Numbered from the stretch's first letter, positions 42,891 to 52,176 are shown. The stretch is 64,000 nt of DNA from Algoriphagus taiwanensis (GCF_036245645.1 NZ_BTPE01000010.1:1-64000); one strand, 5' to 3'. A program made the numbers and translations. Notes: generated from the sequence alone by a model not told the origin.

Positions 42891-44168
42891 ATGAAAAAAC
42901 AAAAACTAATCGGCCCAATCGTCCAAGTTCTAACCTTGGATCATATTCCATTAAAAGGAGCTTTGAAAGATGATCAACTGGAGATCATTGAACATGCTGG
43001 AATCCTCGTAGAAGATGAAAAAATCCTTCAGGTTGGACCATGGGAGAAGCTTATCAAAGATTTTCCAAAAGCAGAAATCAATGAATTAAAAGGAGATTTT
43101 GTGGCAATGCCCGGTATGGTGGATTGCCATACCCATATTTGCTTTGGAGGCTCTAGGGCCAAGGATTTTGCGATGCGCAATGCCGGAAAGACCTATTTGG
43201 AAATCGCCCAAGCCGGAGGAGGAATCTGGGATACAGTCACTCAAACCCGCAATCTCAATCCATCCCAATTGGCTCATATCACGGCAACTCATGCCAATCG
43301 CCATCTTTCCGAGGGCGTGACCACTATCGAAGTGAAAAGCGGTTACGGGCTTTCGGTGGAAGAAGAACTGAAAATGCTCAATGCTATTCAGGAGGCAAAA
43401 AATCTGACATCAACTGATTTGATTCCGACCTGTTTAGCTGCCCACATGAAACCCAAGGATTTTTCAGGATCCAATTCGGAGTATTTGCAAATGATTTCAG
43501 AGGAACTTTTTCCCATTCTGAAAAAAGAAAATCTCACTCATCGCATAGATGCTTTTGTGGAAAAAAGTGCCTTTTCACCGGAGGAAATCAAACCCTATTT
43601 TCAAAAAGCCAAGGACTTGGGATTTGATCTCACCGTCCATGCAGATCAGTTTACGGTGGGGGGTTCGAGAGTAGCTGTGGATTTGGATGCTTTGTCGGCA
43701 GACCATTTGGAAGCTTCAGGCGAGGCAGAAATCCACTATTTGGCCAAATCAAACACTATTTCAGTTGCTTTACCCGGTGCATCGTTGGGATTGGGATGTG
43801 CCTTCACTCCTGCCCGCAAGATTCTGGATCAGGGCGGGGCATTGGCTATTGCCTCCGACTGGAATCCGGGTTCGGCACCGATGGGAGACTTACTCGCGCA
43901 GGCCTCCATCCTGGCAACTTTCGAAAAATTAAGTACGGCAGAAGTTTTTGCAGGGACCACCTTTCGGGCAGCAGCCGCTCTTGGCTTATCCGACCGGGGA
44001 AGACTGACCCCTGGTCAATTGGCAGACTTTATCCTTTTTCCCACCAAAGATTATCGGGAAATTCTCTACCATCAAGGCAAGATGAAGCCGGTGGAAGTGT
44101 GGAAGTCAGGAAGTAAGGAGGATAGGAAGATGGGAGGTATGGATGCTTTGAAGTTCGGTGTCAGATGA
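42891..44168 (+). CDS. hutI: Imidazolonepropionase
   Basis: This 425-residue amidohydrolase converts imidazolone propionate to formimidoyl-glutamate. Metal ligands are in VDCHTHICFGGSR (about 78-90) and LTVHADQFTVGG, and ASDWNPGSAP holds the C-terminal Asp. ATG 42891 is used; a GTG at 42876 lies inside the repeat. The normal fold ends around the segment FPTKDYREILYHQGK; about 25 further residues (KPVEVWKSGSKEDRKMGGMD and beyond) come from DNA that resembles the purine-rich GGAAGT minisatellite near 25.1 kb, so the C-terminus may have been extended by repeat insertion. Activity is probably kept. Confidence 0.9.
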   Translation: MKKQKLIGPIVQVLTLDHIPLKGALKDDQLEIIEHAGILVEDEKILQVGPWEKLIKDFPKAEINELKGDFVAMPGMVDCHTHICFGGSRAKDFAMRNAGKTYLEIAQAGGGIWDTVTQTRNLNPSQLAHITATHANRHLSEGVTTIEVKSGYGLSVEEELKMLNAIQEAKNLTSTDLIPTCLAAHMKPKDFSGSNSEYLQMISEELFPILKKENLTHRIDAFVEKSAFSPEEIKPYFQKAKDLGFDLTVHADQFTVGGSRVAVDLDALSADHLEASGEAEIHYLAKSNTISVALPGASLGLGCAFTPARKILDQGGALAIASDWNPGSAPMGDLLAQASILATFEKLSTAEVFAGTTFRAAAALGLSDRGRLTPGQLADFILFPTKDYREILYHQGKMKPVEVWKSGSKEDRKMGGMDALKFGVR

Positions 44169-44187
44169 CCGATGTCATAGGAGAATC
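44101..44187. repeat. Repeat-like DNA at the 3' end of hutI
   Basis: The plus strand reads GGAAGTCAGGAAGTAAGGAG and continues with GGAAG and GGGAGG words, then GGTGTCAGATGACCGATGTC. The first part is like the 25.1-kb minisatellite, and the second shares GATGACCGATGTCA with about 25457. The reading frame of hutI continues through most of it. Confidence 0.6.
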
Positions 44188-44265
44188 ATAATTAAAAATG
44201 GCCTCCAATTCTGACTTTAAGGACCAAAAAGGGTCATAAATCGTAATTCAAAAACCGCAGATCGA

Positions 44266-46269
44266 ATGAATTTTCAAGAACAAATCATACAAGGAATCCC
44301 TTCCACCCTTCCTCCCAAAAAGGAAAGAAATCAGGCTATCTCCCATGCACCCAAGCGAAAGGATTTCCTGACTGTTGAGGAGAAAAAGCTTGCTCTGCGC
44401 AATGCCCTCCGCTATTTCCCGAAGGAATGGCATCAGGAATTGGCGGGTGAATTTTTGGAAGAATTGAAAAACTACGGTCGGATCTACATGTATCGCTTCA
44501 TGCCGGATTACGAAATGTATGCCCGACCGATTTCAGAATATCCTGCCAAATCCAAACAGGCCGCTGCAATCATGCTGATGATCCAAAACAATCTTGATCC
44601 TGCCGTGGCTCAGCATCCTGAGGAACTCATCACCTATGGTGGAAATGGAGCTGTTTTTCAAAATTGGGCTCAGTACCTGCTCACGATGAAATACCTGGCG
44701 GAGATGAGCGATGAGCAAACTCTTCATATGTATTCGGGTCATCCCATGGGCCTTTTTCCCTCCTCTTCGGAGGCACCTCGGGTCATTGTGACCAATGGCA
44801 TGATGATTCCCAACTACTCCAAACCGGACGATTGGGAACGCTTCAATGCATTGGGAGTCACCCAATACGGACAAATGACCGCCGGATCCTACATGTACAT
44901 CGGTCCTCAGGGAATCGTCCATGGCACCACCATCACGGTGATGAATGCCTTCCGGAAAAAACTGGGGACAGGACAGTCTTCCCGGGGGAAACTCTTTCTC
45001 ACAGCCGGTTTGGGAGGAATGAGCGGTGCCCAACCCAAGGCTGGAAATATTGCCGGCTGTGTGACAGTCTGCGCTGAGGTAAATCCGGCAGCTGCCAAAA
45101 AGCGTCACGAACAAGGCTGGGTAGATGAACTGATTGAAGATTTGGATCTCTTGGTCGCAAGAGTAGTAAAAGCAAAAATGGCCAAAGAGGTAGTTTCTAT
45201 CGCCTATTTGGGCAATGTGGTAGAAGTTTGGGAACGGTTTGATCAGGAAAACATCTTTGTTGAACTTGGGTCAGATCAGACCTCGTTGCACAATCCTTGG
45301 GCAGGTGGATATTATCCTGTGGGCTTTTCTTTTGAAGAATCCAATCGCCTGATGGCTGAAGATCCTGAATCATTCAAACTGGCAGTTCAGGAATCTCTTC
45401 GGCGTCAAGCTTCTGCAATTAATCGGCATGCGGCAAAGGGAACTTACTTTTTTGACTATGGAAATGCCTTTTTATTGGAAGCATCCCGGGCAGGTGCTGA
45501 AGTGATGGTTGAAAACGGCATCGATTTCCGCTATCCAAGCTATGTTCAGGATATTTTGGGGCCGATGTGTTTTGACTATGGATTTGGTCCTTTTCGATGG
45601 GTTTGCACCTCAGGAAAGACGGAAGATCTGCGAAAAAGTGATCAGATAGCCGCTAAAGTATTGAAGGAAATCAAGAAAACTGCACCCGAATCCATTCAGC
45701 AACAGATGCAGGACAACATCACCTGGATTGAGGAAGCTGAGAAAAACAAGCTGGTGGTGGGTTCGCAAGCTAGAATTCTCTATGCAGATGCTGAAGGGCG
45801 AGCGAAAATTGCCGAGGCTTTCAACAAGGCCATAACAGAAGGTGAAATCTCTGCTCCGATTGTCCTCGGTCGAGATCATCATGATGTAAGCGGGACAGAT
45901 TCACCTTATCGGGAAACCAGTAATATCTATGACGGAAGCCGATTTACAGCCGATATGGCCATTCACAACGTGATTGGAGACAGCTTCAGAGGTGCAACTT
46001 GGGTATCCATTCACAATGGTGGCGGAGTCGGATGGGGAGAGGTAATCAATGGAGGCTTTGGATTGGTCTTAGACGGTAGTGAGGAAGCCGAAAGACGGTT
46101 AAAATCCATGCTTTTCTATGATGTGAACAATGGGATTGCCCGAAGAGCTTGGGCTAGAAATGAAGGTTCTTTGGAAGCTATTCAGCGGGAAATGGATCGA
46201 ACTCCTGGCTTAAAAGTGACAGTACCTAATTTGGTGGATGATGAAGTATTGGGAAACCTAATCCCTTAA
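44266..46269 (+). CDS. hutU: Urocanate hydratase (long form)
   Basis: This 667-residue NAD-dependent enzyme hydrates urocanate to imidazolone propionate. Signature segments are YGGNGAVFQNW, MTAGSYMYIGPQGIVHGT, TAGLGGMSGAQPKAGNIAG, GPFRWVCTSG and GATWVSIHNGGGVGWGEV. It is about 110 residues longer than the well-studied 557-residue Pseudomonas enzyme, mainly through an N-terminal extension of about 80 residues (PKRKDFLTVEEKKLALRNAL) that replaces the usual short start. I believe this is the normal Bacteroidota form. It follows hutI by about 97 bases that include a repeat-like AAATCGTAATTC segment. Confidence 0.92.
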   Translation: MNFQEQIIQGIPSTLPPKKERNQAISHAPKRKDFLTVEEKKLALRNALRYFPKEWHQELAGEFLEELKNYGRIYMYRFMPDYEMYARPISEYPAKSKQAAAIMLMIQNNLDPAVAQHPEELITYGGNGAVFQNWAQYLLTMKYLAEMSDEQTLHMYSGHPMGLFPSSSEAPRVIVTNGMMIPNYSKPDDWERFNALGVTQYGQMTAGSYMYIGPQGIVHGTTITVMNAFRKKLGTGQSSRGKLFLTAGLGGMSGAQPKAGNIAGCVTVCAEVNPAAAKKRHEQGWVDELIEDLDLLVARVVKAKMAKEVVSIAYLGNVVEVWERFDQENIFVELGSDQTSLHNPWAGGYYPVGFSFEESNRLMAEDPESFKLAVQESLRRQASAINRHAAKGTYFFDYGNAFLLEASRAGAEVMVENGIDFRYPSYVQDILGPMCFDYGFGPFRWVCTSGKTEDLRKSDQIAAKVLKEIKKTAPESIQQQMQDNITWIEEAEKNKLVVGSQARILYADAEGRAKIAEAFNKAITEGEISAPIVLGRDHHDVSGTDSPYRETSNIYDGSRFTADMAIHNVIGDSFRGATWVSIHNGGGVGWGEVINGGFGLVLDGSEEAERRLKSMLFYDVNNGIARRAWARNEGSLEAIQREMDRTPGLKVTVPNLVDDEVLGNLIP

Positions 46270-46319
46270 AATCCAACTTTCCCAAAGTTCGGAGCTTTGG
46301 AATAGATTACTTCCAAATA

Positions 46320-46943
46320 TCAACTTTCTTCAAAAATCTCTTCTAAATCCAATTCAAATCCGGGTAGTGCCGTCGAGGTCACTTTTTGCCCAGTGGTGAA
46401 AAGCCTCGAGGGCTGATATACTCCATCCACCAAGACATTGATTTGGAGGGTGTTTTCCACAGGATGAATGATCCAGTATTCCTTGACGCCAAATTCTTGA
46501 TAGAGATCGTACTTGTTTTGAAGTTCTACTTGGTTATTGCTTGGAGATAAAATTTCCACAATCAAATCCGGGGCACCTAGGCAGCCTTTTTCATCCAGTT
46601 TATTAGGGTCACAAATCACTGAAATATCCGGTTGGACCACGGAATCAATGGTTTTATAATCAGGATCTTTTGATAATCTAACATCAAAAGGGGCTGCATA
46701 AACTTTGCATTTCTGACCCACTAAATAATTTCCAAAAATTCTGGATAAAGTCATCGAGACAGCTTGATGTCTTCTATTCGGTGCAGCTGCCTTTTTAAAA
46801 ACTTTGCCTTTAATTAACTCCACGATTTCCTCAAAATTCCATGTCAAGTAATCGGCATAGGTATATCCGGAAAAAGCAGCATCAGGCTCTTTAAATGCTG
46901 CCAAATCAATATTCTCTTTTTCAGGAACTCGGTAAGGCTTCAT
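46320..46943 (-). CDS. Uma2-family (DUF820) PD-(D/E)XK nuclease-like protein
   Basis: This 207-residue protein has the Uma2 pattern: YADYLTWNFEEIVELIKGKV at the start, VVQPDISVICDP with the metal Asp, APDLIVEILSPSN with the Glu, then QNKYDLYQEFGVKEYWIIHP. The fold is related to PD-(D/E)XK nucleases, but no cellular role is established; genes of this kind are scattered and multiply in some genomes. ATG 46943 is used; TTG 46979 is an alternative. It is inserted antisense between hutU and hutG, breaking the hut operon. It may be a recent arrival. Confidence 0.83.
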   Translation of the reverse strand: MKPYRVPEKENIDLAAFKEPDAAFSGYTYADYLTWNFEEIVELIKGKVFKKAAAPNRRHQAVSMTLSRIFGNYLVGQKCKVYAAPFDVRLSKDPDYKTIDSVVQPDISVICDPNKLDEKGCLGAPDLIVEILSPSNNQVELQNKYDLYQEFGVKEYWIIHPVENTLQINVLVDGVYQPSRLFTTGQKVTSTALPGFELDLEEIFEES

Positions 46944-47026
46944 GACTATCCCATTATGGTCAACGAAATTAACAAACAAGTTTTCTTAAGTTAGAGTAAA
47001 TAATACAAGACTCAAATCGAAAGCCT

Positions 47027-47983
47027 ATGAATCTTCACCAAAACCCCTCTCCTTATCATTGGTCAGGCCGCAAATCCGATCAATTGGATTATTGGCATCA
47101 AGCCGTTCAGTCAATTTCTAATCTAAATTTGGCTCAAGGATCTGAAAAGAAAGTTGGAATACTTGGCTATGCCGGAGAAGAAGGGGTAATCCGAAATCAG
47201 GGTAGATTGGGAACTTTAGAAGGCCCTGCAGCAATCCGAAAAATGCTGGGTTCGGTCGCCTATCACCTTCCTGAAAATCTCCCCTTGCTGGATTATGGAG
47301 ATATTTTTACTCTTAATCAGGACCTCGAAGCTTCCCATGATGCCATTTCCAAAATCACTTTTGATTTACTCAAAAGCAATCACTTCCCAGTTCTGCTCGG
47401 TGGGGGTCATGATTTGGCTTTTGCTCATGGTCGGGCGGTCCAACAATTCATCTCCGAAAAAGGAGAAAAACTGGGGATTATCAATCTGGATGCACATTTT
47501 GACTTGAGGCCATTGGTGGCAGGAAAAGCCCACTCGGGTTCTCCTTTCCTTCAGCTTGCGCAGGAATTCCCAAACAATTTCCACTACCTCGCCTTGGGCA
47601 TTCAGCGTGCTGCAAACCCCAACTCTCTTTTCCAGACGGCAGAAAAACTACAGGCAAAATACCTCGTCATGGAAGATTTCCGATTAAACAATTGGGAATA
47701 CATCGAGGAGCAGATCATCTGGTTTTTGGACTCAGTGAACAAGGTCTATCTCAGTATTGATTTGGATGGATTTTCCTCTGCGTTTGCCCCGGGAGTTTCG
47801 GCACCTTCACCCATGGGTTTTGATCCTCAGATCGCTTTCAAAGTATTTGAACTCATAGCTTCAAGCAAAAAAATGATCAGTCTGGATGTGGTCGAACTCA
47901 ATCCCAAATTCGATCAGGATAATGCAACAGCAAGGCTGGCTGCACGGGCAATTGAGTATATTTTAAGAAAGGTTTTTGGGTAA
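47027..47983 (+). CDS. hutG: Formimidoylglutamase
   Basis: This 318-residue arginase-fold enzyme hydrolyses formimidoyl-glutamate to glutamate and formamide. Binuclear manganese motifs are GGGHDLAFAHG, NLDAHFDLR and SIDLDGFSSAFAPGVSAP, in the normal order. Its upstream gene on this strand is hutU, but the antisense Uma2 gene and a gap of about 760 bases lie between, so it probably needs its own promoter or read-through. Together with HutH, HutU and HutI it completes the four-step histidine degradation route. A bidirectional terminator follows. Confidence 0.88.
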   Translation: MNLHQNPSPYHWSGRKSDQLDYWHQAVQSISNLNLAQGSEKKVGILGYAGEEGVIRNQGRLGTLEGPAAIRKMLGSVAYHLPENLPLLDYGDIFTLNQDLEASHDAISKITFDLLKSNHFPVLLGGGHDLAFAHGRAVQQFISEKGEKLGIINLDAHFDLRPLVAGKAHSGSPFLQLAQEFPNNFHYLALGIQRAANPNSLFQTAEKLQAKYLVMEDFRLNNWEYIEEQIIWFLDSVNKVYLSIDLDGFSSAFAPGVSAPSPMGFDPQIAFKVFELIASSKKMISLDVVELNPKFDQDNATARLAARAIEYILRKVFG

Positions 47984-48024
47984 AAGTAAAAGTTCTGCTT
48001 CTGGAGAAGCAGGACAGCAATCAT

Positions 48025-48064
48025 AAAAAAAGAGGCTGAATTTTTAGAAATCAGCCTCTTTTTT
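48025..48064. terminator. Bidirectional terminator between hutG and menB
   Basis: AAAAAAGAGGCTGA (48025-48038) pairs perfectly with TCAGCCTCTTTTTT (48051-48064) around a 12-base loop. Flanking A and T runs make it work on both strands, which suits the convergent hutG and menB genes. Confidence 0.88.
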
Positions 48065-48076
48065 ACTTCAATTGAA

Positions 48077-48913
48077 TTAAGGTATCCATTTGATATTCTT
48101 GAAATTAGGCTTTCTCTTTTCAAGAAAAGCATTTCGACCTTCTTTGGCCTCTTCAGTCATGTAGGCAAGTCGGGTAGCCTCTCCTGCAAAGACCTGTTGT
48201 CCGACCATTCCGTCGTCGGTCAGGTTCATCGCAAACTTCAGCATCTTGATCGAAGTCGGTGATTTGGCCAGGATTTCCTGGGCCCATTCGTAGGCAGTAT
48301 CTTCCAATTCGGCATGAGGAATGACCGCATTAACCATACCCATATCCAAGGCATCCTGGGCAGAATAATTTCTACCCAAAAAGAATATCTCTCTCGCCTT
48401 TTTCTGCCCTACCATTTTGGCCAAATAAGCAGAACCATATCCCCCATCAAAGCTCGTTACGTCCGCATCAGTTTGCTTGAAAATCGCATGCTCCTTACTT
48501 GCCAAAGTCAGGTCACACACCACATGCAAGCTGTGTCCTCCACCTACTGCCCAACCGGGCACAACAGCGATGACCACCTTTGGCATAAAGCGAATCAGAC
48601 GCTGAACTTCCAAAATATTGAGCCGGTGATATCCGTCATCTCCCACATAGCCCTGATGTCCGCGAGCCCGCTGATCGCCGCCCGAACAGAAAGCCCAGCC
48701 CCCGTCTTTCGGCGAAGGACCCTCACCTGAGAGCAAAATCACTCCGATAGAGGTATCTTCTTGGGCGTCATAGAATGCGTCGTACAACTCAGCCGTGGTT
48801 TTGGGACGGAACGCATTGCGGACTTCGGGTCGGTTAAAGGCAATTCGGGCTACTCCATTGCACTTTTTGTAGGTGATATCTTCGTATTCTTTGGCAGTAA
48901 TCCAGTTGATCAT
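48077..48913 (-). CDS. menB: 1,4-dihydroxy-2-naphthoyl-CoA synthase
   Basis: This 278-residue crotonase-fold enzyme closes the second ring in menaquinone synthesis. Diagnostic segments are AFNRPEVRNAFRPKT, the oxyanion region FCSGGDQRARGHQGY, and VVPGWAVGGGHSLHVVCDLT, followed by TDADVTSFDGGYGSAYLA with the catalytic Asp. These distinguish MenB from general enoyl-CoA hydratases. It is divergent from menE across about 95 bases. A bidirectional terminator lies directly after the gene. Confidence 0.93.
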   Translation of the reverse strand: MINWITAKEYEDITYKKCNGVARIAFNRPEVRNAFRPKTTAELYDAFYDAQEDTSIGVILLSGEGPSPKDGGWAFCSGGDQRARGHQGYVGDDGYHRLNILEVQRLIRFMPKVVIAVVPGWAVGGGHSLHVVCDLTLASKEHAIFKQTDADVTSFDGGYGSAYLAKMVGQKKAREIFFLGRNYSAQDALDMGMVNAVIPHAELEDTAYEWAQEILAKSPTSIKMLKFAMNLTDDGMVGQQVFAGEATRLAYMTEEAKEGRNAFLEKRKPNFKNIKWIP

Positions 48914-49008
48914 GATCGTTTGGTTTAAAAATCACATTTTTGTGCAAGTTAACCCTCTCCCCCGGAATTTGTTACCTGTTTATCCGCTTTCTGAATAGCC
49001 TTTGCATT

Positions 49009-50076
49009 ATGTTCCAATTGCATTTTGAAAATCAAGTTTTCTCCAAAATCGATGATTTTGAAAGGACTACGCCAGATTTTCCGGTCTTCGCAAAGGCAGC
49101 TTTTGCATTCTGCAGGGCATGGTTAGCCGGAGAGCAGACCTTTTCCCAAGCTACCTCAGGCTCTACCGGTACACCCAAGCAAATCACCGTTTCCAGGCAA
49201 CAAATGGAAGCCAGCGCCAAAGCCACAGGTGCCTTTTTTAAAACTGACTCCAGGTCAAATCTTCTCTGCTGCTTAAATCCTGCCTATATAGCAGGCAAAA
49301 TGATGCTGGTCAGGGCTATGGTTTGGGATTGCGAAGTGATCCTCACCGAACCAAGTGCTAATCCACTCCAACAAATTGACCTAGAGATTGACTTTATCGC
49401 GATGGTTCCTCTGCAGGTTCAGGCCTGCGTGGATGATGATAAAAGTTGTCAAAAACTCAAGAAAATCAATCATCTGATCATCGGTGGAGCCCCAATCTCA
49501 GCCAAGCTCAAATTCAGTTTGATTGAAACCGGGATTCAGGCCTGGCAAACGTTTGGAATGACCGAAACTGTTTCACATATCGCTTTGGCCCCAATTACTT
49601 CTCATGAATTGATTTATCAGGTTTTGCCCGGTGTTCAATTTGGTCAGGACAGCCGAGGGGCTTTATGGATCAAATCCGAAATGAGCGGTCCTGAACCAAT
49701 TCAGACCAATGACCTTATTGAACCTCGGTCAGATTCTTCATTTGTCTGGCTGGGAAGAGATGATTTCGTCATCAACAGCGGAGGGATTAAAATTCATCCT
49801 GAGCTCTTGGAAGCCAAGATTGAACCCCTACTTCAACTTTACTTTCCGGATTCTCTTTTTTTCATTTTTGGAGAAAAAGATGAAAAACTGGGCGAAAAAG
49901 TGATGCTTCTTATCGAATCAAAGTCTGGAGAAGAAAAGCAGGCAGGAGAATTGCAGAATACATTGAAAGCTAGCCTGGAAAAATACGAAGTGCCTAAGGG
50001 GATTTACTTTCTGCCTTCATTTCTAATGACTCCAAGCGGAAAGATCAACCGAGCCCAGACCCAATCATTAGTATGA
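49009..50076 (+). CDS. menE: O-succinylbenzoate-CoA ligase (short MenE)
   Basis: This 355-residue AMP-forming ligase has the P-loop ATSGSTGTPKQITVSR, the central GGAPISAKLKFSLIETG and TFGMTETVSHIALAP, and the hinge WLGRDDFVINSGGIKIHPE. The C-terminal Lys is in TPSGKINRAQ. It is shorter than typical MenE (about 450 residues) by loss at the N-terminus, as is usual in Bacteroidota. The ATG at 49009 fits the start MFQLHFENQ; the frame from 48940 is less likely. It overlaps the DUF2141 gene by four bases. Its substrate comes from MenC, which is not seen in the window. Confidence 0.88.
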   Translation: MFQLHFENQVFSKIDDFERTTPDFPVFAKAAFAFCRAWLAGEQTFSQATSGSTGTPKQITVSRQQMEASAKATGAFFKTDSRSNLLCCLNPAYIAGKMMLVRAMVWDCEVILTEPSANPLQQIDLEIDFIAMVPLQVQACVDDDKSCQKLKKINHLIIGGAPISAKLKFSLIETGIQAWQTFGMTETVSHIALAPITSHELIYQVLPGVQFGQDSRGALWIKSEMSGPEPIQTNDLIEPRSDSSFVWLGRDDFVINSGGIKIHPELLEAKIEPLLQLYFPDSLFFIFGEKDEKLGEKVMLLIESKSGEEKQAGELQNTLKASLEKYEVPKGIYFLPSFLMTPSGKINRAQTQSLV

Positions 50077-50501
50077 AAAAATACCTCCTATTTCTACTTA
50101 TAAGTTGCCTTACTTTCTTTGCACAAGCTCAGGAAAAGCCTGTTTTGGAGGTAGAAATCCAAGAAGCCAAAACCAATTCCGGGATGATCCGCATTTTGAT
50201 TTTTAAGCTTCCTGATGGATTTCCGGATGATATGGATAAAGCCTTGCGCTCTTTTTCCATTCCTTCTACCCTACCAACAAGCAAGTTGATTATTGAGGAT
50301 TTGGAGCCGGGAATCTATGCGATTTCTATCATTCATGATGAAAACCTAAACGGAAAACTAGATACCAATCCGGTGGGATACCCTACAGAGAAGTTTGGAT
50401 TTTCAAATAATCCCAAAATCTACTTTGGTCCCCCATCTTTTGATAAGGCTGCCTTCAGCTTGGAAAGAGGGAAAAAGACAATTCAAATCCGATTGAAATA
50501 A
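50073..50501 (+). CDS. DUF2141 domain-containing exported protein
   Basis: This 142-residue protein has a signal peptide (KKYLLFLLISCLTFFAQAQ). The DUF2141 fold follows, with VEIQEAKTNSGMIRILIFKL, DLEPGIYAISIIHDENLNGK and PTEKFGFSNNPKIYFGPPSF, the classic motif of the family. The function of DUF2141 proteins is unknown. The HDENLNGKLD loop looks calcium-binding. It starts within the menE stop (ATGA overlap), so it is co-transcribed with menE, although no link to menaquinone is known. Confidence 0.82.
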   Translation: MKKYLLFLLISCLTFFAQAQEKPVLEVEIQEAKTNSGMIRILIFKLPDGFPDDMDKALRSFSIPSTLPTSKLIIEDLEPGIYAISIIHDENLNGKLDTNPVGYPTEKFGFSNNPKIYFGPPSFDKAAFSLERGKKTIQIRLK

Positions 50502-50602
50502 GTGATTCCTTTCAGGAGGTCTAAGCCTAGATATTCCCCTCATTTTTGGGATTTTCTCATCAATTCCTCGAAAAGCCCTACTTTTGGCAAAAAATTAAAG
50601 GC

Positions 50603-51364
50603 ATGAGCTCTTCTAAAAACTCCCTCACCGGTTTGATTCTGGAATACGATTCAGGACTGGTTCCACCACCTTACAGTCATGTGTTCCGATTGGCTTTGGA
50701 TTGGAAAAAAGGAAACTTGGAAGTACAGCTTGACCTACACTACACCGAGCGGGAGGAGCTTTCCGAAGAGGAAATTTTGGATGAGGGATTTACTCTCAAC
50801 GATGATTACAGATATCAAGGACCTTTGGACCAAGTCTGGATTCAACCGATTCAGGAATTGTATTCCGGCAGCAAGTGGACCAGCAAGGATATAGAAGATG
50901 GTGGAATCTCCCTGACTCCTCAGGCCCAGGGGAAAGATGAGGGGGTAAAAATCCCCTCCAATCAAGAGGAATGGCAACTAATGGCCCAAGACCTCATTCA
51001 GGCCATTTACGAGACAGTCAAAAAGGAAGCCCCACTTCAGATTCATTTTCGAAAAGTCGACTCAGAAAAGACCTTGGATTGCAGCCTGACAGTTCAATTT
51101 TCCCACAGGCAGGTAATTTTTGATCAGGGCGGAAAAACCCGAAATCTCAATTGGGAATATGCCATCCAACTGATGAAGTTGATTTTCACCCCAGACTATC
51201 ATTACGAAATGGCCAAGGAAACTCCCGGAACGAAAAGTGGGACTTACATTGATTGCGGAGACGGCTACTGGCACGAATTGGGCAAAGGAGTAGTCAATAT
51301 TGACCCTTCATTTGATGCTGTCGGCAAAATCAAAAACAGGCTTGATGAACTGATCGATTCCTGA
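50603..51364 (+). CDS. Hypothetical protein
   Basis: This 253-residue soluble protein starts at ATG 50603 (MSSSKNSLTGLILEYDSG); the frame from 50546 would add an unconvincing leader. It is acidic, without membrane segments or signal. It contains ALDWKKGNLEVQLDLHYTER and a C-terminal SGTYIDCGDGYWHELGKGV. I do not recognise a named family; similar proteins of this size are annotated as hypothetical in Bacteroidota. It is followed by a convergent repressor gene with 38 bases between the stops. Confidence 0.65.
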   Translation: MSSSKNSLTGLILEYDSGLVPPPYSHVFRLALDWKKGNLEVQLDLHYTEREELSEEEILDEGFTLNDDYRYQGPLDQVWIQPIQELYSGSKWTSKDIEDGGISLTPQAQGKDEGVKIPSNQEEWQLMAQDLIQAIYETVKKEAPLQIHFRKVDSEKTLDCSLTVQFSHRQVIFDQGGKTRNLNWEYAIQLMKLIFTPDYHYEMAKETPGTKSGTYIDCGDGYWHELGKGVVNIDPSFDAVGKIKNRLDELIDS

Positions 51365-51402
51365 TTTGGAATTTCCCTAGAAAAGGAATGGTCTTCCTAA
51401 TC

Positions 51403-52176
51403 CTATCCCGTGATCTTTTTCAGGTCTGAGTGGATGTCCTGAATCATTTTCCCCAAATCTTCCAGAGTAAGCGGATTTTTCTTGTCTCCTGGATTGGGAA
51501 AATCTGTGCTGATAAAGGCTTTGGCCTCCCAAACTTCCAATACATCTTCCCCTTTGACTTCATAGGGCTTGTAATGCTCATTGTCCGATACCAGGAAGAG
51601 TTTGCCGTTTTCTGCCAGGTAGTTAAATACCCGCTTATAAACCACACCCTCAGTTTGGGTGACCAAAATATAGGTTTTCCCGCTTTTGATCTGAGTAAGC
51701 TGATCCAAATACGCTCCGATCACGATGGTGCCCGGAATCAAAGGAAGCATGGAGTCTCCGGCCAGTTCGAATGCTCGGTAGGTAGCTTGTCTGGATAAAT
51801 TGGGCAGATGAAACTGCGGCAAAGTCTCCATGTATTCAGGGTCTGCAAATCCGTTAAGATAGCCTGCAGAGGCCTTTTGACCCACCAGAGTAATGTTTTC
51901 CAGATCATTCTCATCGGTCGCAATGGTGAGAATATTCAACTTTCGCTTTTGAAGTGCCTTGCGTCCCAGTCTCTCGATATCATGCTCGATCAACTCCTCC
52001 AGACCGACTTCAAGTAGATCGCTGATCTTTAGCAAGGTGGCTAATTTCGGTTCGGAACGCCCGTCTTCATAGGCAGAGATCATCGTTCGCTGCACATCTA
52101 GCTGATCCGCGAGGTCACTTTGAGTGATTCCTTTGACTTTGCGGAGATATCGGAGGTTAGAGGCTAAGTAGCTCAT
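51403..52176 (-). CDS. XRE-S24 (LexA-like) self-cleaving transcriptional repressor
   Basis: This 257-residue protein joins an N-terminal HTH_3 domain (YLRKVKGITQSDLADQLDVQ, then RTMISAYEDGRSEP) to an S24 peptidase domain. The catalytic Ser is in LAGDSMLPLIPG, the Lys is in GVVYKRVF, and the likely self-cleavage dipeptide Ala-Gly is in QKASAGYLNG, at the junction. A C-terminal extension of about 35 residues contains LTLEDLGKMIQDIH. Such repressors (cI/HdiR type) are cut when RecA filaments form. It overlaps the stop of the upstream 85-residue gene by four bases, so the two are one unit. No phage genes are nearby, so it may control a chromosomal damage response. Confidence 0.85.
   Translation of the reverse strand: MSYLASNLRYLRKVKGITQSDLADQLDVQRTMISAYEDGRSEPKLATLLKISDLLEVGLEELIEHDIERLGRKALQKRKLNILTIATDENDLENITLVGQKASAGYLNGFADPEYMETLPQFHLPNLSRQATYRAFELAGDSMLPLIPGTIVIGAYLDQLTQIKSGKTYILVTQTEGVVYKRVFNYLAENGKLFLVSDNEHYKPYEVKGEDVLEVWEAKAFISTDFPNPGDKKNPLTLEDLGKMIQDIHSDLKKITG

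Noticed and set aside
44533..45114. 193-codon open frame antisense to hutU
   Set aside because: It lies wholly inside a strongly supported gene, has no family motifs and reflects codon bias of the sense frame.
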